Below, piece after piece: positions 1 through 7,694 of a stretch of 8,709 bases of DNA. Made by a program: the position numbers and the translations under genes. How positions within the stretch are numbered: the first letter of the stretch is position 1; each line of letters starts with the position of its first letter. The notes below the pieces were generated by a model. That model ran no database searches. It had not been told where the DNA came from and saw only the letters and a list, made by a program, of their open reading frames with translations. Origin of the DNA: Flavobacteriales bacterium (lineage in GTDB: Bacteria > Bacteroidota > Bacteroidia > Flavobacteriales_D > Sanyastnellaceae); NCBI GenBank assembly GCA_015660615.1, contig DQKQ01000281.1:1-8709 (forward strand), in the 5' to 3' direction.

Positions 1-717
1 GATAATGAGTTCGAAGGTGTTTATGCAGAATATTTCAATAAAATGCAGAATTGGAGAGGGACTCACGAAATAGAGGAGGTTGAACCTACTATTTATTACA
101 GATGGATGCATGCTATAATTAAGGATGTTTTTAAAGATGATTTGGGTGAGGAGAAATATCTAACTTTCAGGGGGACCATTGTTTGTGAGAACACATTACC
201 GTTAGTTCTTCAGAATGGTGATTCACCATGGTGGGATGATCAGGGTACTGATGATGTAGAATCTGCGTCCGATATAATTAAGAGAGCTTTCCACGAAGCC
301 ATAGATGAAATTTCAGACCAAAGGGGTCCCGATCCTTCAACCTGGCAATATGGGAAAGTCCATCACCTCACCCATGAACACGCTATGGGAGAAGTCGAGA
401 TGTTAGCTGATTTCTTTAATGTGGGGAGGTATGAAGTCCCATCGGCCAAAGATGCCCTTTGTAAGTATGAATTTAAACTCACGGATTCTGTAGATTTTGA
501 AGTTTTTTCAGGTCCAGCTATGCGTGTCTCAATAGATTTCTCTGATGTAGACGCTTCCGAAAGCGTAATCCCGACAGGCCAGTCAGGGAATGTTTTCAGC
601 CCTTATTATGATAACCAAGCAGATATGTATCACTCAGGAGAATTCCGCAAGCAGCGAATGGATAAAGAGGAGATAGAAGAAGTGAAAATCGGAGAATCAT
701 TTATTAGAGTTAACTAA
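1..717 (+). CDS. Penicillin acylase family (S45) hydrolase, C-terminal fragment
   Basis: The reading frame is open from the first base of the window, so this is the last 238 residues of a larger protein; S45 precursors are usually 700-850 aa. The first ATG (base 43) is internal and not a real start. Near the C-terminus, GQSGN (fragment residues 193-197) is followed by FSPYYDNQADMY and a Gly-x-x-x-x-x-x-Met stretch, which is the typical end of the penicillin/acyl-homoserine-lactone acylase beta chain. WQYGKVHHLTHEHAMG from about residue 115 is another family-typical block. The catalytic N-terminal Ser of the beta chain and the signal peptide lie upstream and cannot be checked. Family members are exported Ntn-hydrolases that cleave amide bonds of acylated substrates; the substrate here (beta-lactam, acyl-homoserine lactone or other amide) cannot be told from this part. 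The next gene starts 32 bases downstream on the same strand. Confidence 0.88.
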   Translation, partial: DNEFEGVYAEYFNKMQNWRGTHEIEEVEPTIYYRWMHAIIKDVFKDDLGEEKYLTFRGTIVCENTLPLVLQNGDSPWWDDQGTDDVESASDIIKRAFHEAIDEISDQRGPDPSTWQYGKVHHLTHEHAMGEVEMLADFFNVGRYEVPSAKDALCKYEFKLTDSVDFEVFSGPAMRVSIDFSDVDASESVIPTGQSGNVFSPYYDNQADMYHSGEFRKQRMDKEEIEEVKIGESFIRVN

Positions 718-736
718 ATAGAGAGCACAAATTTTA

Positions 737-744
737 TAATCTTG
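737..744 (+). promoter_or_regulatory. Weak candidate -7 promoter element before the dehydrogenase
   Basis: TAATCTTG differs by one base from the Bacteroidota -7 consensus TAnnTTTG. It lies 5 bases upstream of the ATG at 750, which would give a very short leader. No good TTTG-like -33 element is visible at the expected distance, so readthrough from the preceding gene is equally possible. Confidence 0.25.
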
Positions 745-749
745 CGTAC

Positions 750-1880
750 ATGAAAGTAATAGTTTTAGGAGCAGGTCTTGTCGGTGCACCCATGGCTTTA
801 GATCTTGCGAAGGGATCTGAGTTTGAGGTTACAGTAGCAGATATCAGTCGAAAGAATTTAGATAAATTTAAGGACGACAATATTGTGACTGTCGAGATGG
901 ATTTAGACAATGAGGCTGCACTTATGGAGGTGCTGAAAATTCATGATTTGGTATTGAATGCCGTACCGGGGTTTATGGGGTACAGAACGACAGAACGAAT
1001 TTTAAGGGCAGGTAAAAACGTGGTAGACATCTCCTTTTTCCCTGAAGATGCTTTAGAATTAGACGGGCTTGCAAAAGAACATGGAGTTACTGCGATTGTT
1101 GACTGCGGAGTTGCTCCAGGTATGAGCAATATTCTTCCAGGTTATGTGGATTCAATCTTGGATAAAACCGACTCAATTTTAATCTATGTCGGCGGCCTAC
1201 CTAAGGTAAGAGAGCTCCCTTACGAATATAAAGCAGTATTTTCTCCAATAGATGTTATTGAAGAATATACACGTCCTGCGCGTTATATTGAAAATGGCAA
1301 GCTTGTTACAAAACCCGCTTTATCTGAGCCTGAATTGCTTCATTTCGATAAAGTAGGAACTCTTGAGACGTTTAACAGCGATGGAATAAGATCCCTTTCC
1401 AAGACGATGCCTCATGTCCCCAACATTAAAGAAAAGACGCTTCGTTACCCTGGTCATATCAGGTTAATGGAGATTATGCGAGAGGCAGGTTTTTTCAGTT
1501 CAGAACCCATAGAAGTTAATGGCGTAAAGATTCGCCCAATAGATCTTACTGCGAAGCTGCTTTTCCCTCAATGGGAACTGAAGCCGGGAGAAGTAGACTA
1601 CACCATTATGCGCATAGAAGTAGCAGGTGAACACGATGGAAAGAAGGTGCGACATACGTACACCCTGTTTGACGAGTATTGCCCTGAAACTAAAGTGCAC
1701 AGTATGGCTAGAACAACTGGTTATACGGCAACGATGGCTATCAGGATGCTTGCTGAAGGTTTATACGATGAGAAAGGCATTATCGTTCCTGAATTCATTG
1801 GAAAGAATCACGATTGTGTTAAGTTTATTCTTGATGGACTTGCAGAAAGAGGAGTCAAGTACGAATTACAGATAAATTAG
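750..1880 (+). CDS. Saccharopine dehydrogenase / L-lysine 6-dehydrogenase-like oxidoreductase
   Basis: This 376-aa cytoplasmic protein opens with a Rossmann fold: GAGLVG at residues 7-12 and an acidic residue (D31) at the end of the second strand, which usually favours NAD(H) over NADP(H). The block CGVAPGMSN (119-127) and the following YVGGLP (146-151) match my recollection of bacterial lysine 6-dehydrogenases and saccharopine-dehydrogenase-like proteins, as does the overall length. Such enzymes act on the epsilon-amino group of lysine or on saccharopine-type adducts, in lysine breakdown or synthesis. No signal peptide is present. The ATG at 750 is well supported because the Rossmann strand begins immediately. 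The neighbours do not indicate a lysine pathway, so the exact substrate is open. The gene ends in TAG, and 161 bases without a confident gene follow. Confidence 0.85.
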   Translation: MKVIVLGAGLVGAPMALDLAKGSEFEVTVADISRKNLDKFKDDNIVTVEMDLDNEAALMEVLKIHDLVLNAVPGFMGYRTTERILRAGKNVVDISFFPEDALELDGLAKEHGVTAIVDCGVAPGMSNILPGYVDSILDKTDSILIYVGGLPKVRELPYEYKAVFSPIDVIEEYTRPARYIENGKLVTKPALSEPELLHFDKVGTLETFNSDGIRSLSKTMPHVPNIKEKTLRYPGHIRLMEIMREAGFFSSEPIEVNGVKIRPIDLTAKLLFPQWELKPGEVDYTIMRIEVAGEHDGKKVRHTYTLFDEYCPETKVHSMARTTGYTATMAIRMLAEGLYDEKGIIVPEFIGKNHDCVKFILDGLAERGVKYELQIN

Positions 1881-1890
1881 GAAAGAGAGG

Positions 1891-1920
1891 TTTATTATGT
1901 GAGTTTGAATCTTTACTTTG
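1891..1920 (+). promoter_or_regulatory. Candidate Bacteroidota-type promoter for the lipoprotein-ccsBA unit
   Basis: TTTA (1891-1894) and TTACTTTG (1913-1920) are 18 bases apart. They resemble the Bacteroidota vegetative promoter (TTTG, then TAnnTTTG), with one mismatch in each element. It lies just after the dehydrogenase stop and would give a leader of roughly 115 bases before the ATG at 2042. The spacing equals that of the stronger candidate promoter on the minus strand at 8617-8646. Confidence 0.35.
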
Positions 1921-2041
1921 GGTTCGATTTTGACCACTCTGTTAAAGATGGTTTAATTCTAAGTGCTTTATATGATTTTTACTTAAGAAGTGGCGCTCTG
2001 TTTCATAGATTTGCACTCAATATCATCCAGCGCTTTTAAAA

Positions 2042-2776
2042 ATGACAAAGTCAACTCTTGTGTGTGTTAAATTGCTCGCAATAAGCACATTAATCTTATA
2101 CGGTTGTGGTGATGATGGTAAAGTCATAGAGGCGAAAGGAAGAGATTCTTCAACGACAGGAATTTTTACAGGGTATAAATCTGCAGAATCTTCTAACAGT
2201 GAATCTTTAAAGAGCGATTCTTATAAAGTGATAGCTTTAGAAGTGCTACAAACTCCTAAGTATTCATATCTAAAGGTAGAAGGCGAAGGAGACGGTTTAA
2301 TTGTGGGGGAACCATATTGGATAGCCACTCTGAAGAATGATTTTATCGTGGGAGAAGAGTATATATACACGGGTCGCTTGCTGAAGAAAGATTTCGAAAG
2401 TAAGGCGTTTAGTAGAATGTTTGATAATATATATTTGGTCTCCTTCATTGAGAAAGCAAACGGGTTAACCCCTATTAAATCAACGATTGAAGGTGTTGTG
2501 ACCATCGCTGATATTGTTTCTGACCCGATGGGTTTTACAGGTAAGAAGGTGAAGGTGCACGGACAAGTTGTGAAAGTAAACGATGCTATAATGGACAGGA
2601 ATTGGATTCATTTGGTAGATGGTTCAGCTGATGATTATGACTTTGTAATCACCTCCAGTGAAAGCGTGCCCGTAGGTCATACAGTAGTATTTGAAGGTTT
2701 GATATCTACAAATAGAGATTTCGGTGCGGGATATAAGTATGAGCTACTTATGGAAGATGCGGTTACAATAAAATAA
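2042..2776 (+). CDS. Lipoprotein with two tandem OB-fold-like modules
   Basis: The 244-aa product has a lipoprotein signal: a hydrophobic stretch and the lipobox LYGC with the acylated Cys at residue 22, followed by GDDG. A Ser-rich linker (about 36-60) precedes two beta-rich modules. Module 1 (about 62-135) has YSYLKVEG, then YWIA, then VGEEYIYTGRL. Module 2 (about 167-243) has KKVKVHGQVVKV, MDRNWIHLVDGS, VGHTVVFEGL and a terminal DFGAGYKY. Both follow the same strand order of a small OB fold and resemble exported OB-fold proteins found near cytochrome genes. The ATG of the next gene's reading frame lies 6 bases downstream of this stop as a TTG, so the gene is very likely co-transcribed with ccsBA. 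I infer an envelope role linked to cytochrome c assembly, perhaps heme or apocytochrome handling, but no functional residue proves it. Lipoprotein status is firm; the OB-fold call is moderately sure. Confidence 0.8.
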   Translation: MTKSTLVCVKLLAISTLILYGCGDDGKVIEAKGRDSSTTGIFTGYKSAESSNSESLKSDSYKVIALEVLQTPKYSYLKVEGEGDGLIVGEPYWIATLKNDFIVGEEYIYTGRLLKKDFESKAFSRMFDNIYLVSFIEKANGLTPIKSTIEGVVTIADIVSDPMGFTGKKVKVHGQVVKVNDAIMDRNWIHLVDGSADDYDFVITSSESVPVGHTVVFEGLISTNRDFGAGYKYELLMEDAVTIK

Positions 2777-2782
2777 ACTAAA

Positions 2783-5700
2783 TTGAAAAGACTTTTTTCT
2801 ACTTCTTTTGCCGGAATTTATATCCTGGTCTTTGCTGTTTCTATAGGAGTAGCAACCTTTATAGAAAACGATTTCGGGACTAGTTCTGCAATGAAACTAG
2901 TATATCAAGCTCTGTGGTTTGAAGTATTGTTGACACTATTCTGCATCACTCTTGTTGTGAATGTGGTGAAATATAAAATGATTTCACAAAAGAGATGGCC
3001 GCTGGTTATATTTCATTTGTCAATGGTGATGATCCTTGTAGGTGCTGGAATCACAAGATATTTCAGCTACGAAGGAACCATGCACATCCGAGAAGGCGAG
3101 TCTTCAAATACGATACTATCTCGGGACACACATTTAAATTTCCAAGCATCTTCTAATGGGAATATGTATGAATTCAGTGAGCCAGTTCTCTTTTCTTCAA
3201 TAGGAAGTAACGCCTTCGATGAGAAGTACAATGTTGCAGGACGTTCCATTAGAATTGAGGTTCAACATATATTGCCAAACCCGACAAATGTCCTTGCTCA
3301 GTCATCTTCTGGCCAGCCTATTCTGAAAATTGTATATGGAGGAAGTGGATCTAGACAAGAGTTCTATATCGCAGAGGGAGAAAGAAGGACGCTTTTCGGG
3401 CTTAACTTCGATTTCAGCCAATCCTTAGAAGATTCATCCGCCGTAGATTTTACAGATACACCTGCAGATGTAAATATTTATTTTTCAGATGGCGAGCTTT
3501 TCTTTAAATCTCGTTCGAACCTCTCTGAGATGGTGATGCTAACCCAAACTCAGACTGCTCTTTCTGCTACACAAGTTTATCCACTCAAGCTAAGATCTTT
3601 ATATGATAACGGTGACAAAGGTTTTGTTTTTGGAGATTTCCTGCCCTCTGGTGAGCTTAAGATGATAAGCACAGGCCGTAAGCTTGAGAATAGCTCTACA
3701 ATTGGTGTATCCTTAAAAGTAACTATTGATGAGGTGGAGTTCGAACGATATGTCTTCGGGCGAAATGGAGGAGAAGGTCATGCAGAAGTGTTTAACGTTG
3801 AGGGAATGGATTTTTCTGTAAGTTTTGGCTCTAAAAGAATCCAACTTCCTTTCAGTGTATATCTCAATGAATTTATTATGGACAGATACCCAGGGACAGA
3901 CAGCCCTGAGTCTTATGCTAGTGAAGTAACTTTGATTGACGAAAGAAAACAAATTCGAGAAAATCACAGGATTTATATGAACCATGTCTTAGATCACGAT
4001 GGTTTTAGATTCTTTCAATCGTCATTCGATCAGGATGAACTAGGTACATATCTAAGTGTGAACCACGATTACTGGGGTACCATTATTACATATTTCAGTT
4101 ATGCATTTTTTACTTTGGGCCTCGTTTTAGTGTTCTTCAGTAAAAAGACTCGATTTTATATACTTTCACAAAAATTAAAAACACTTCAAGACAAGAGATT
4201 TATATTGCTGCCTTTGATATGTGTTTCAAGTTTTATATCCCAGCCTTATATCGCTCAGGAATCAATAAAGCCCATAATTCCTGAATTATTTTATGTCGAC
4301 AATGATCATGCTCAGTTATTTAATACTGTAATAGTTCAAGACTTTAAGGGGCGTATGAAACCTATGCAGACTCTTTCAAATGAGCTGCTGCGTAAGGTAA
4401 CAGGAAAGTCCAATTATGGAGGTGTATCTGCAAGTACTACTATTTTATCTATGTATGCTGATGCTCAGAACTGGTATTCAGCTCCCATTGTTGGTTTTGG
4501 TAAACATGCAGGTATCGCTGAGATAATAGGTGTATCGTCAGATAATTTAGCAAGCTATAAGGATTTTTTCTTCGAAGATGGTTCGTATAAACTCAGCGGA
4601 CAGATACGTGAAGTAACTGCTAAAAACCCTGTGGAGAGAGGGACTTATGATAAGCAGCTAATTAAAGTAGATGAGAGAGTAAACATAGTTGGGATGATTT
4701 TCTCTGGTTCATTCTTCAAGGTTATTCCAATAGAAGGTGATGAGAATAATACTTGGGTAGGTGAGAGGTTCAGTAGAGAGAATTCAGATGAACCCACATC
4801 ACCTATAGCCGAGTCGTTCTTCAGTACTTATCGAAGAGCACTTTTCGATGCAATCCAATTGTCTGAAAGTGGAGATCTTAATAAGGGCTCTAAAATTTAT
4901 GAGCTCTGCAATCAAATTATTTTTGAACTCAAGCAATACCAAACACTTCACGGAGCTGCAGTTATTCCATCGAAATCAAGAATAGCTACTGAGATAGCTC
5001 TAAATAACTCTAACGTTTTTAATCGACTTGCACTCTACTATTTCTTACTTGGTATGTTGTTCCTGGGACTTCTGTTTTACTCAGTATTCTTTCCCGATGG
5101 ACATGCTAAGAAATTCAGGACGGTTTTAGTTGCTCTAGTAGCTATAGGTTTCTTTTTCCATACTTCTGGGCTAGGAGCAAGATGGTATATTACAGGGCGA
5201 GCTCCGTGGAGTAATGGATATGAATCCATGATTTATATTGCTTGGACTTCAGTTCTAGCTGGCTTAATCTTCACTCGCAAGTCTTTAGGTGCTATGGCTG
5301 CTACTATGGTTCTTGGAGGCGCCGTTCTTCTAATTGCGATGTTGAGTTATCTCGACCCTGAGATCACCCCTCTCGTTCCAGTTCTTAAATCTTACTGGCT
5401 TACAATTCACGTTTCGCTTATCGCAGGATCGTATGGTTTTCTTATGCTGGGCGCTATTATAGGGTTTATTAATCTATTGATGTATGTAGTCCTTAGTACA
5501 AAGAACAAATCCACGATTATCAAGATAATCAAGGAAATGACTTACATCAGCGAAATGACATTGACTGGAGGAATAGTGCTTCTTAGTGTGGGCACATATT
5601 TAGGTGGCGTTTGGGCCAATGAATCTTGGGGCAGATATTGGGGGTGGGATGCAAAAGAAACCTGGGCACTCGTATCCATACTTGTTTACGCCTTCATCTT

Positions 5701-5938
5701 GCATATGAGACTTATACCAGGTCTAAAATCAATATTCGCTTACAATTTTGCTACTCTATTTGGTCTTTCGTCAGTCATAATGACCTATTTCGGAGTGAAT
5801 TACTACCTCAGTGGACTGCATTCATATGCTGCTGGAGATCCTGTTCCTATTCCAATTTGGGTGTATTATGCTATTGCCGCAGCGGCTATTGTCAGTTTCA
5901 TTGCATATATGAAGAAAAACAAGCACGAAATTTCTTAA
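2783..5938 (+). CDS. ccsBA: Fused system II cytochrome c synthase CcsBA (ResB-CcsA)
   Basis: This 1051-aa inner-membrane protein exports heme and attaches it to the CXXCH motifs of apocytochromes c. The N-terminal ResB/CcsB half has TM segments at about 8-27, 40-62 and 72-90, then a large periplasmic region and a TM near 433-455. A further hydrophobic, signal-like segment (473-491) precedes a second periplasmic region. From about 750 comes the multi-TM CcsA half, with the tryptophan-rich heme motif (W949, W953, W955, D956) between periplasmic H876 and H1013. By position, H78 and H974 match the two transmembrane heme-ligand histidines known from CcsBA, and H876 and H1013 the two periplasmic ones. 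The start is TTG; the first in-frame ATG (residue 37) would remove the first TM helix. Fusion of CcsB and CcsA in one chain of about 1050 aa is usual in Bacteroidota. It lies 6 bases after the lipoprotein gene and 8 before the TonB-domain gene. Confidence 0.95.
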   Translation: MKRLFSTSFAGIYILVFAVSIGVATFIENDFGTSSAMKLVYQALWFEVLLTLFCITLVVNVVKYKMISQKRWPLVIFHLSMVMILVGAGITRYFSYEGTMHIREGESSNTILSRDTHLNFQASSNGNMYEFSEPVLFSSIGSNAFDEKYNVAGRSIRIEVQHILPNPTNVLAQSSSGQPILKIVYGGSGSRQEFYIAEGERRTLFGLNFDFSQSLEDSSAVDFTDTPADVNIYFSDGELFFKSRSNLSEMVMLTQTQTALSATQVYPLKLRSLYDNGDKGFVFGDFLPSGELKMISTGRKLENSSTIGVSLKVTIDEVEFERYVFGRNGGEGHAEVFNVEGMDFSVSFGSKRIQLPFSVYLNEFIMDRYPGTDSPESYASEVTLIDERKQIRENHRIYMNHVLDHDGFRFFQSSFDQDELGTYLSVNHDYWGTIITYFSYAFFTLGLVLVFFSKKTRFYILSQKLKTLQDKRFILLPLICVSSFISQPYIAQESIKPIIPELFYVDNDHAQLFNTVIVQDFKGRMKPMQTLSNELLRKVTGKSNYGGVSASTTILSMYADAQNWYSAPIVGFGKHAGIAEIIGVSSDNLASYKDFFFEDGSYKLSGQIREVTAKNPVERGTYDKQLIKVDERVNIVGMIFSGSFFKVIPIEGDENNTWVGERFSRENSDEPTSPIAESFFSTYRRALFDAIQLSESGDLNKGSKIYELCNQIIFELKQYQTLHGAAVIPSKSRIATEIALNNSNVFNRLALYYFLLGMLFLGLLFYSVFFPDGHAKKFRTVLVALVAIGFFFHTSGLGARWYITGRAPWSNGYESMIYIAWTSVLAGLIFTRKSLGAMAATMVLGGAVLLIAMLSYLDPEITPLVPVLKSYWLTIHVSLIAGSYGFLMLGAIIGFINLLMYVVLSTKNKSTIIKIIKEMTYISEMTLTGGIVLLSVGTYLGGVWANESWGRYWGWDAKETWALVSILVYAFILHMRLIPGLKSIFAYNFATLFGLSSVIMTYFGVNYYLSGLHSYAAGDPVPIPIWVYYAIAAAAIVSFIAYMKKNKHEIS

Positions 5939-5946
5939 ATTGCTAC

Positions 5947-6396
5947 ATGAAATATTTATTAGCTCTTTCAACAGTTTTATTTTCGTTTATATCATTAGCT
6001 CAATCTGACGCAGATGCCACAGTTCGTCGTTGCGAAGTGATGCCTGCATTTGGTGAATGTGTAAATTCTGAAACTGCTGATATTTACCGTTGCTCTTCGA
6101 TTGCTATAATGGAGCATATTGGGGAATTGGTAAATTATCCTGCTGATGCTCTTGAGGCAGAAGTCTCCGGTACTGTTTATGTATTGTTTATAATAGAGAA
6201 AGATGGTTCTGTGACTAGTGTACGGGTGATGCGTTCTATTCGAGTTGATGACGCTTCACTTTCTGAAGCAGTAGCTTCACTTGAAGAAGAAGCTTTAAAA
6301 GCTGTAAGCTCTCTTCCGGATTTCCGTCCTGGTACTGAGGGAGGTGATCCTGTAAGAGTTGAGTATGTAGTCCCAGTTAAGTTTGTTTTAGACTAA
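5947..6396 (+). CDS. Small exported protein with TonB C-terminal-like domain
   Basis: The 149-aa product has a clear signal peptide (about 1-18, cleavage likely before Q19). A short Cys-containing segment follows (C29, C38, C49), then a TonB C-terminal-type domain from about residue 52. The signs of that domain are NYPADAL, SGTVYVLFIIEKDGSV, a helix with EEEALKAV, then SLPDFRPG and a final VEYVVPVKFVLD. There is no membrane anchor and no Pro-rich periplasm-spanning linker, so it is unlikely to act as a conventional TonB energy transducer. Soluble TonB-domain proteins of this kind are frequent in Bacteroidota and their role is mostly unknown. The ATG at 5947 was chosen because the signal peptide starts there; the longer open frame further upstream only overlaps the ccsBA coding region. 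It is probably the last gene of the unit. Confidence 0.8.
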   Translation: MKYLLALSTVLFSFISLAQSDADATVRRCEVMPAFGECVNSETADIYRCSSIAIMEHIGELVNYPADALEAEVSGTVYVLFIIEKDGSVTSVRVMRSIRVDDASLSEAVASLEEEALKAVSSLPDFRPGTEGGDPVRVEYVVPVKFVLD

Positions 6397-6417
6397 AGCA
6401 TCTTTAGGATTATCTGG

Positions 6418-6470
6418 AGTCCCACGAGTTAAGTACAAGCTTATAGGTGGGATTAGTCACATAATTGACT
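6418..6470. terminator. Weak hairpins between convergent genes, possible bidirectional terminator
   Basis: In the 80 bases between the convergent genes, TCCCAC (6420-6425) can pair with GTGGGA (6447-6452), and an inner TAAG/CTTA pairing is possible. AGTCA (6455-6459) pairs with TGACT (6466-6470) across a 6-base loop. Neither has a clear T-tract on either strand, so intrinsic termination is uncertain; position is the main support. Confidence 0.3.
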
Positions 6471-6476
6471 GCCAAT

Positions 6477-7694
6477 TTATCTAATAAATCTTGCTCTATA
6501 GTGGTTTTGTCCATTTATACTTTCCAGTATATATGAGCCAGATTCTAATGATGAGATGTCAACTCTCATTAAATGTAAATCTGTTTGGCCTTCAAGAACG
6601 ATTTTACCTGATGCATTATAGATTGCCCAGTCTTCAATAGACCTTGCATCATTTGTATTTACTGTTATAAAATTACTTGATGGGTTTGGGCTAATTGAAA
6701 GAGATAAAGGGCTTTGAATGTGAGGGGTGCCAATATTTAGAGCAGCGTCTCTAATACGAACGAAGTTTGAGTTTAGATACTCACTGTTTACCATATCCCA
6801 AGATTGAACTTCAATAGACCCATCGTATTCTGCTTCTGGTGAAATGAGTATTGTAAATCGCTCGCCTGGGTATATATCGATTTCCTCAACCCCGAAAGGA
6901 GTCGGGACGGGGCGACCATCTGACATGTAACACATCCCTTCAAGTTCTGGAGGTATGATTATTTTAGTGAGTGTGTAGGCCATCGATCCCAGACGTAGAG
7001 CGATTGATTCACCATTGGGACACGATATAATCGTACCTGACTCACCCGGTATCCCAGTACTTCCTGTTTCTAGTTGACTCCCCGAGCGTCCATTTACCAT
7101 GAAGTAATCGGGGCGTATATCGTGAAATGGATATGATTGTACTGGATCTAGGTTGGTCGCTATTTCTAGGTCACTAAATAATAAGGGCGCATCAGAATAA
7201 TATGAAGGACCTCCCTCAAAAAGAACTCCTCCAGGATGACGTACTAGAATCATACCGTACATGCCCATCGTTAGATGCAGGGTAGTGGTTACGTGACAGT
7301 GATATAGGAAAGTTCCTGGTTCTGATGCAGTAAATGAGTATGCACCTATTTCATCCATAATTACAAGAAATGAAGTTGTGGGAACACCATCATTTGCCTG
7401 ATCTACGTCAAGGCCATGGAGATGTATTGTATGTGATTCAGGACTATTATTTACGAAAGCAAGGTTTACTTCGTCACCTGTTTCATATTCTAGTAATGGT
7501 CCAGGAGCGGTAATATAACCATCAGATAAAAGACCATATCCCCAAATAGGGATATCCATACCGTCATCAGAAATCAAGATTCCGTCCATGCCGGCAAAGA
7601 AAAGAGGAGGAGGAGAGAAGGTTTGGGCTATAGAGTTAAAAGCGTTCAAGCAAAACAATGACGCTACAAATAGGATTGCAATATATAATCTCAT
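6477..7694 (-). CDS. Multicopper oxidase half-protein with type 1 copper site and T9SS sorting domain
   Basis: This 405-aa exported protein has a signal peptide of about 23 residues ending FNSIAQ. The first cupredoxin domain (about 30-155) holds HTIHLHG (H88, H91, H93) and YHCHV...H...MGM (H132, C133, H134, H140, M145). By family knowledge, H88, C133, H140 and M145 are the type 1 copper ligands, and H91, H93, H132 and H134 are four of the eight trinuclear-cluster histidines. The Cys133-His140 spacing is two residues longer than in plant and fungal laccases. A second cupredoxin-like domain (about 169-315) has no histidine pairs. The C-terminus (about 330-405), with SISPNPSSNFITV and DISSLESGSYIL, is a type A T9SS sorting domain, so the protein should reach the cell surface or medium. 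The paired HxH motifs argue against a NirK-type nitrite reductase. Its ATG overlaps the stop of the upstream gene by 4 bases, which suggests coupled translation. The substrate is unknown. Confidence 0.88.
   Translation of the reverse strand: MRLYIAILFVASLFCLNAFNSIAQTFSPPPLFFAGMDGILISDDGMDIPIWGYGLLSDGYITAPGPLLEYETGDEVNLAFVNNSPESHTIHLHGLDVDQANDGVPTTSFLVIMDEIGAYSFTASEPGTFLYHCHVTTTLHLTMGMYGMILVRHPGGVLFEGGPSYYSDAPLLFSDLEIATNLDPVQSYPFHDIRPDYFMVNGRSGSQLETGSTGIPGESGTIISCPNGESIALRLGSMAYTLTKIIIPPELEGMCYMSDGRPVPTPFGVEEIDIYPGERFTILISPEAEYDGSIEVQSWDMVNSEYLNSNFVRIRDAALNIGTPHIQSPLSLSISPNPSSNFITVNTNDARSIEDWAIYNASGKIVLEGQTDLHLMRVDISSLESGSYILESINGQNHYRARFIR

Noticed and set aside
1993..2037. GCGCT/AGCGC pairing followed by TTTT, as a terminator before the lipoprotein gene
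   Set aside because: The stem has only five pairs with a loop of more than 30 bases, too weak to call.
3713..3985. 90-codon open frame on the minus strand inside ccsBA, and similar antisense frames elsewhere
   Set aside because: They are antisense to strongly supported coding sequence and show no recognisable domains or signals.
5626..5946. Upstream extension of the TonB-domain gene, which would give a 256-aa protein
   Set aside because: This part lies wholly inside the well-conserved CcsA end of ccsBA in another frame. The signal peptide beginning at 5947 marks the real start.
6477..7694. Copper nitrite reductase (NirK) reading of the 405-aa protein
   Set aside because: NirK has single type 2 copper histidines at the relevant places. 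Here both motifs are HxH pairs (H91/H93 and H132/H134), which fits a trinuclear oxidase cluster.
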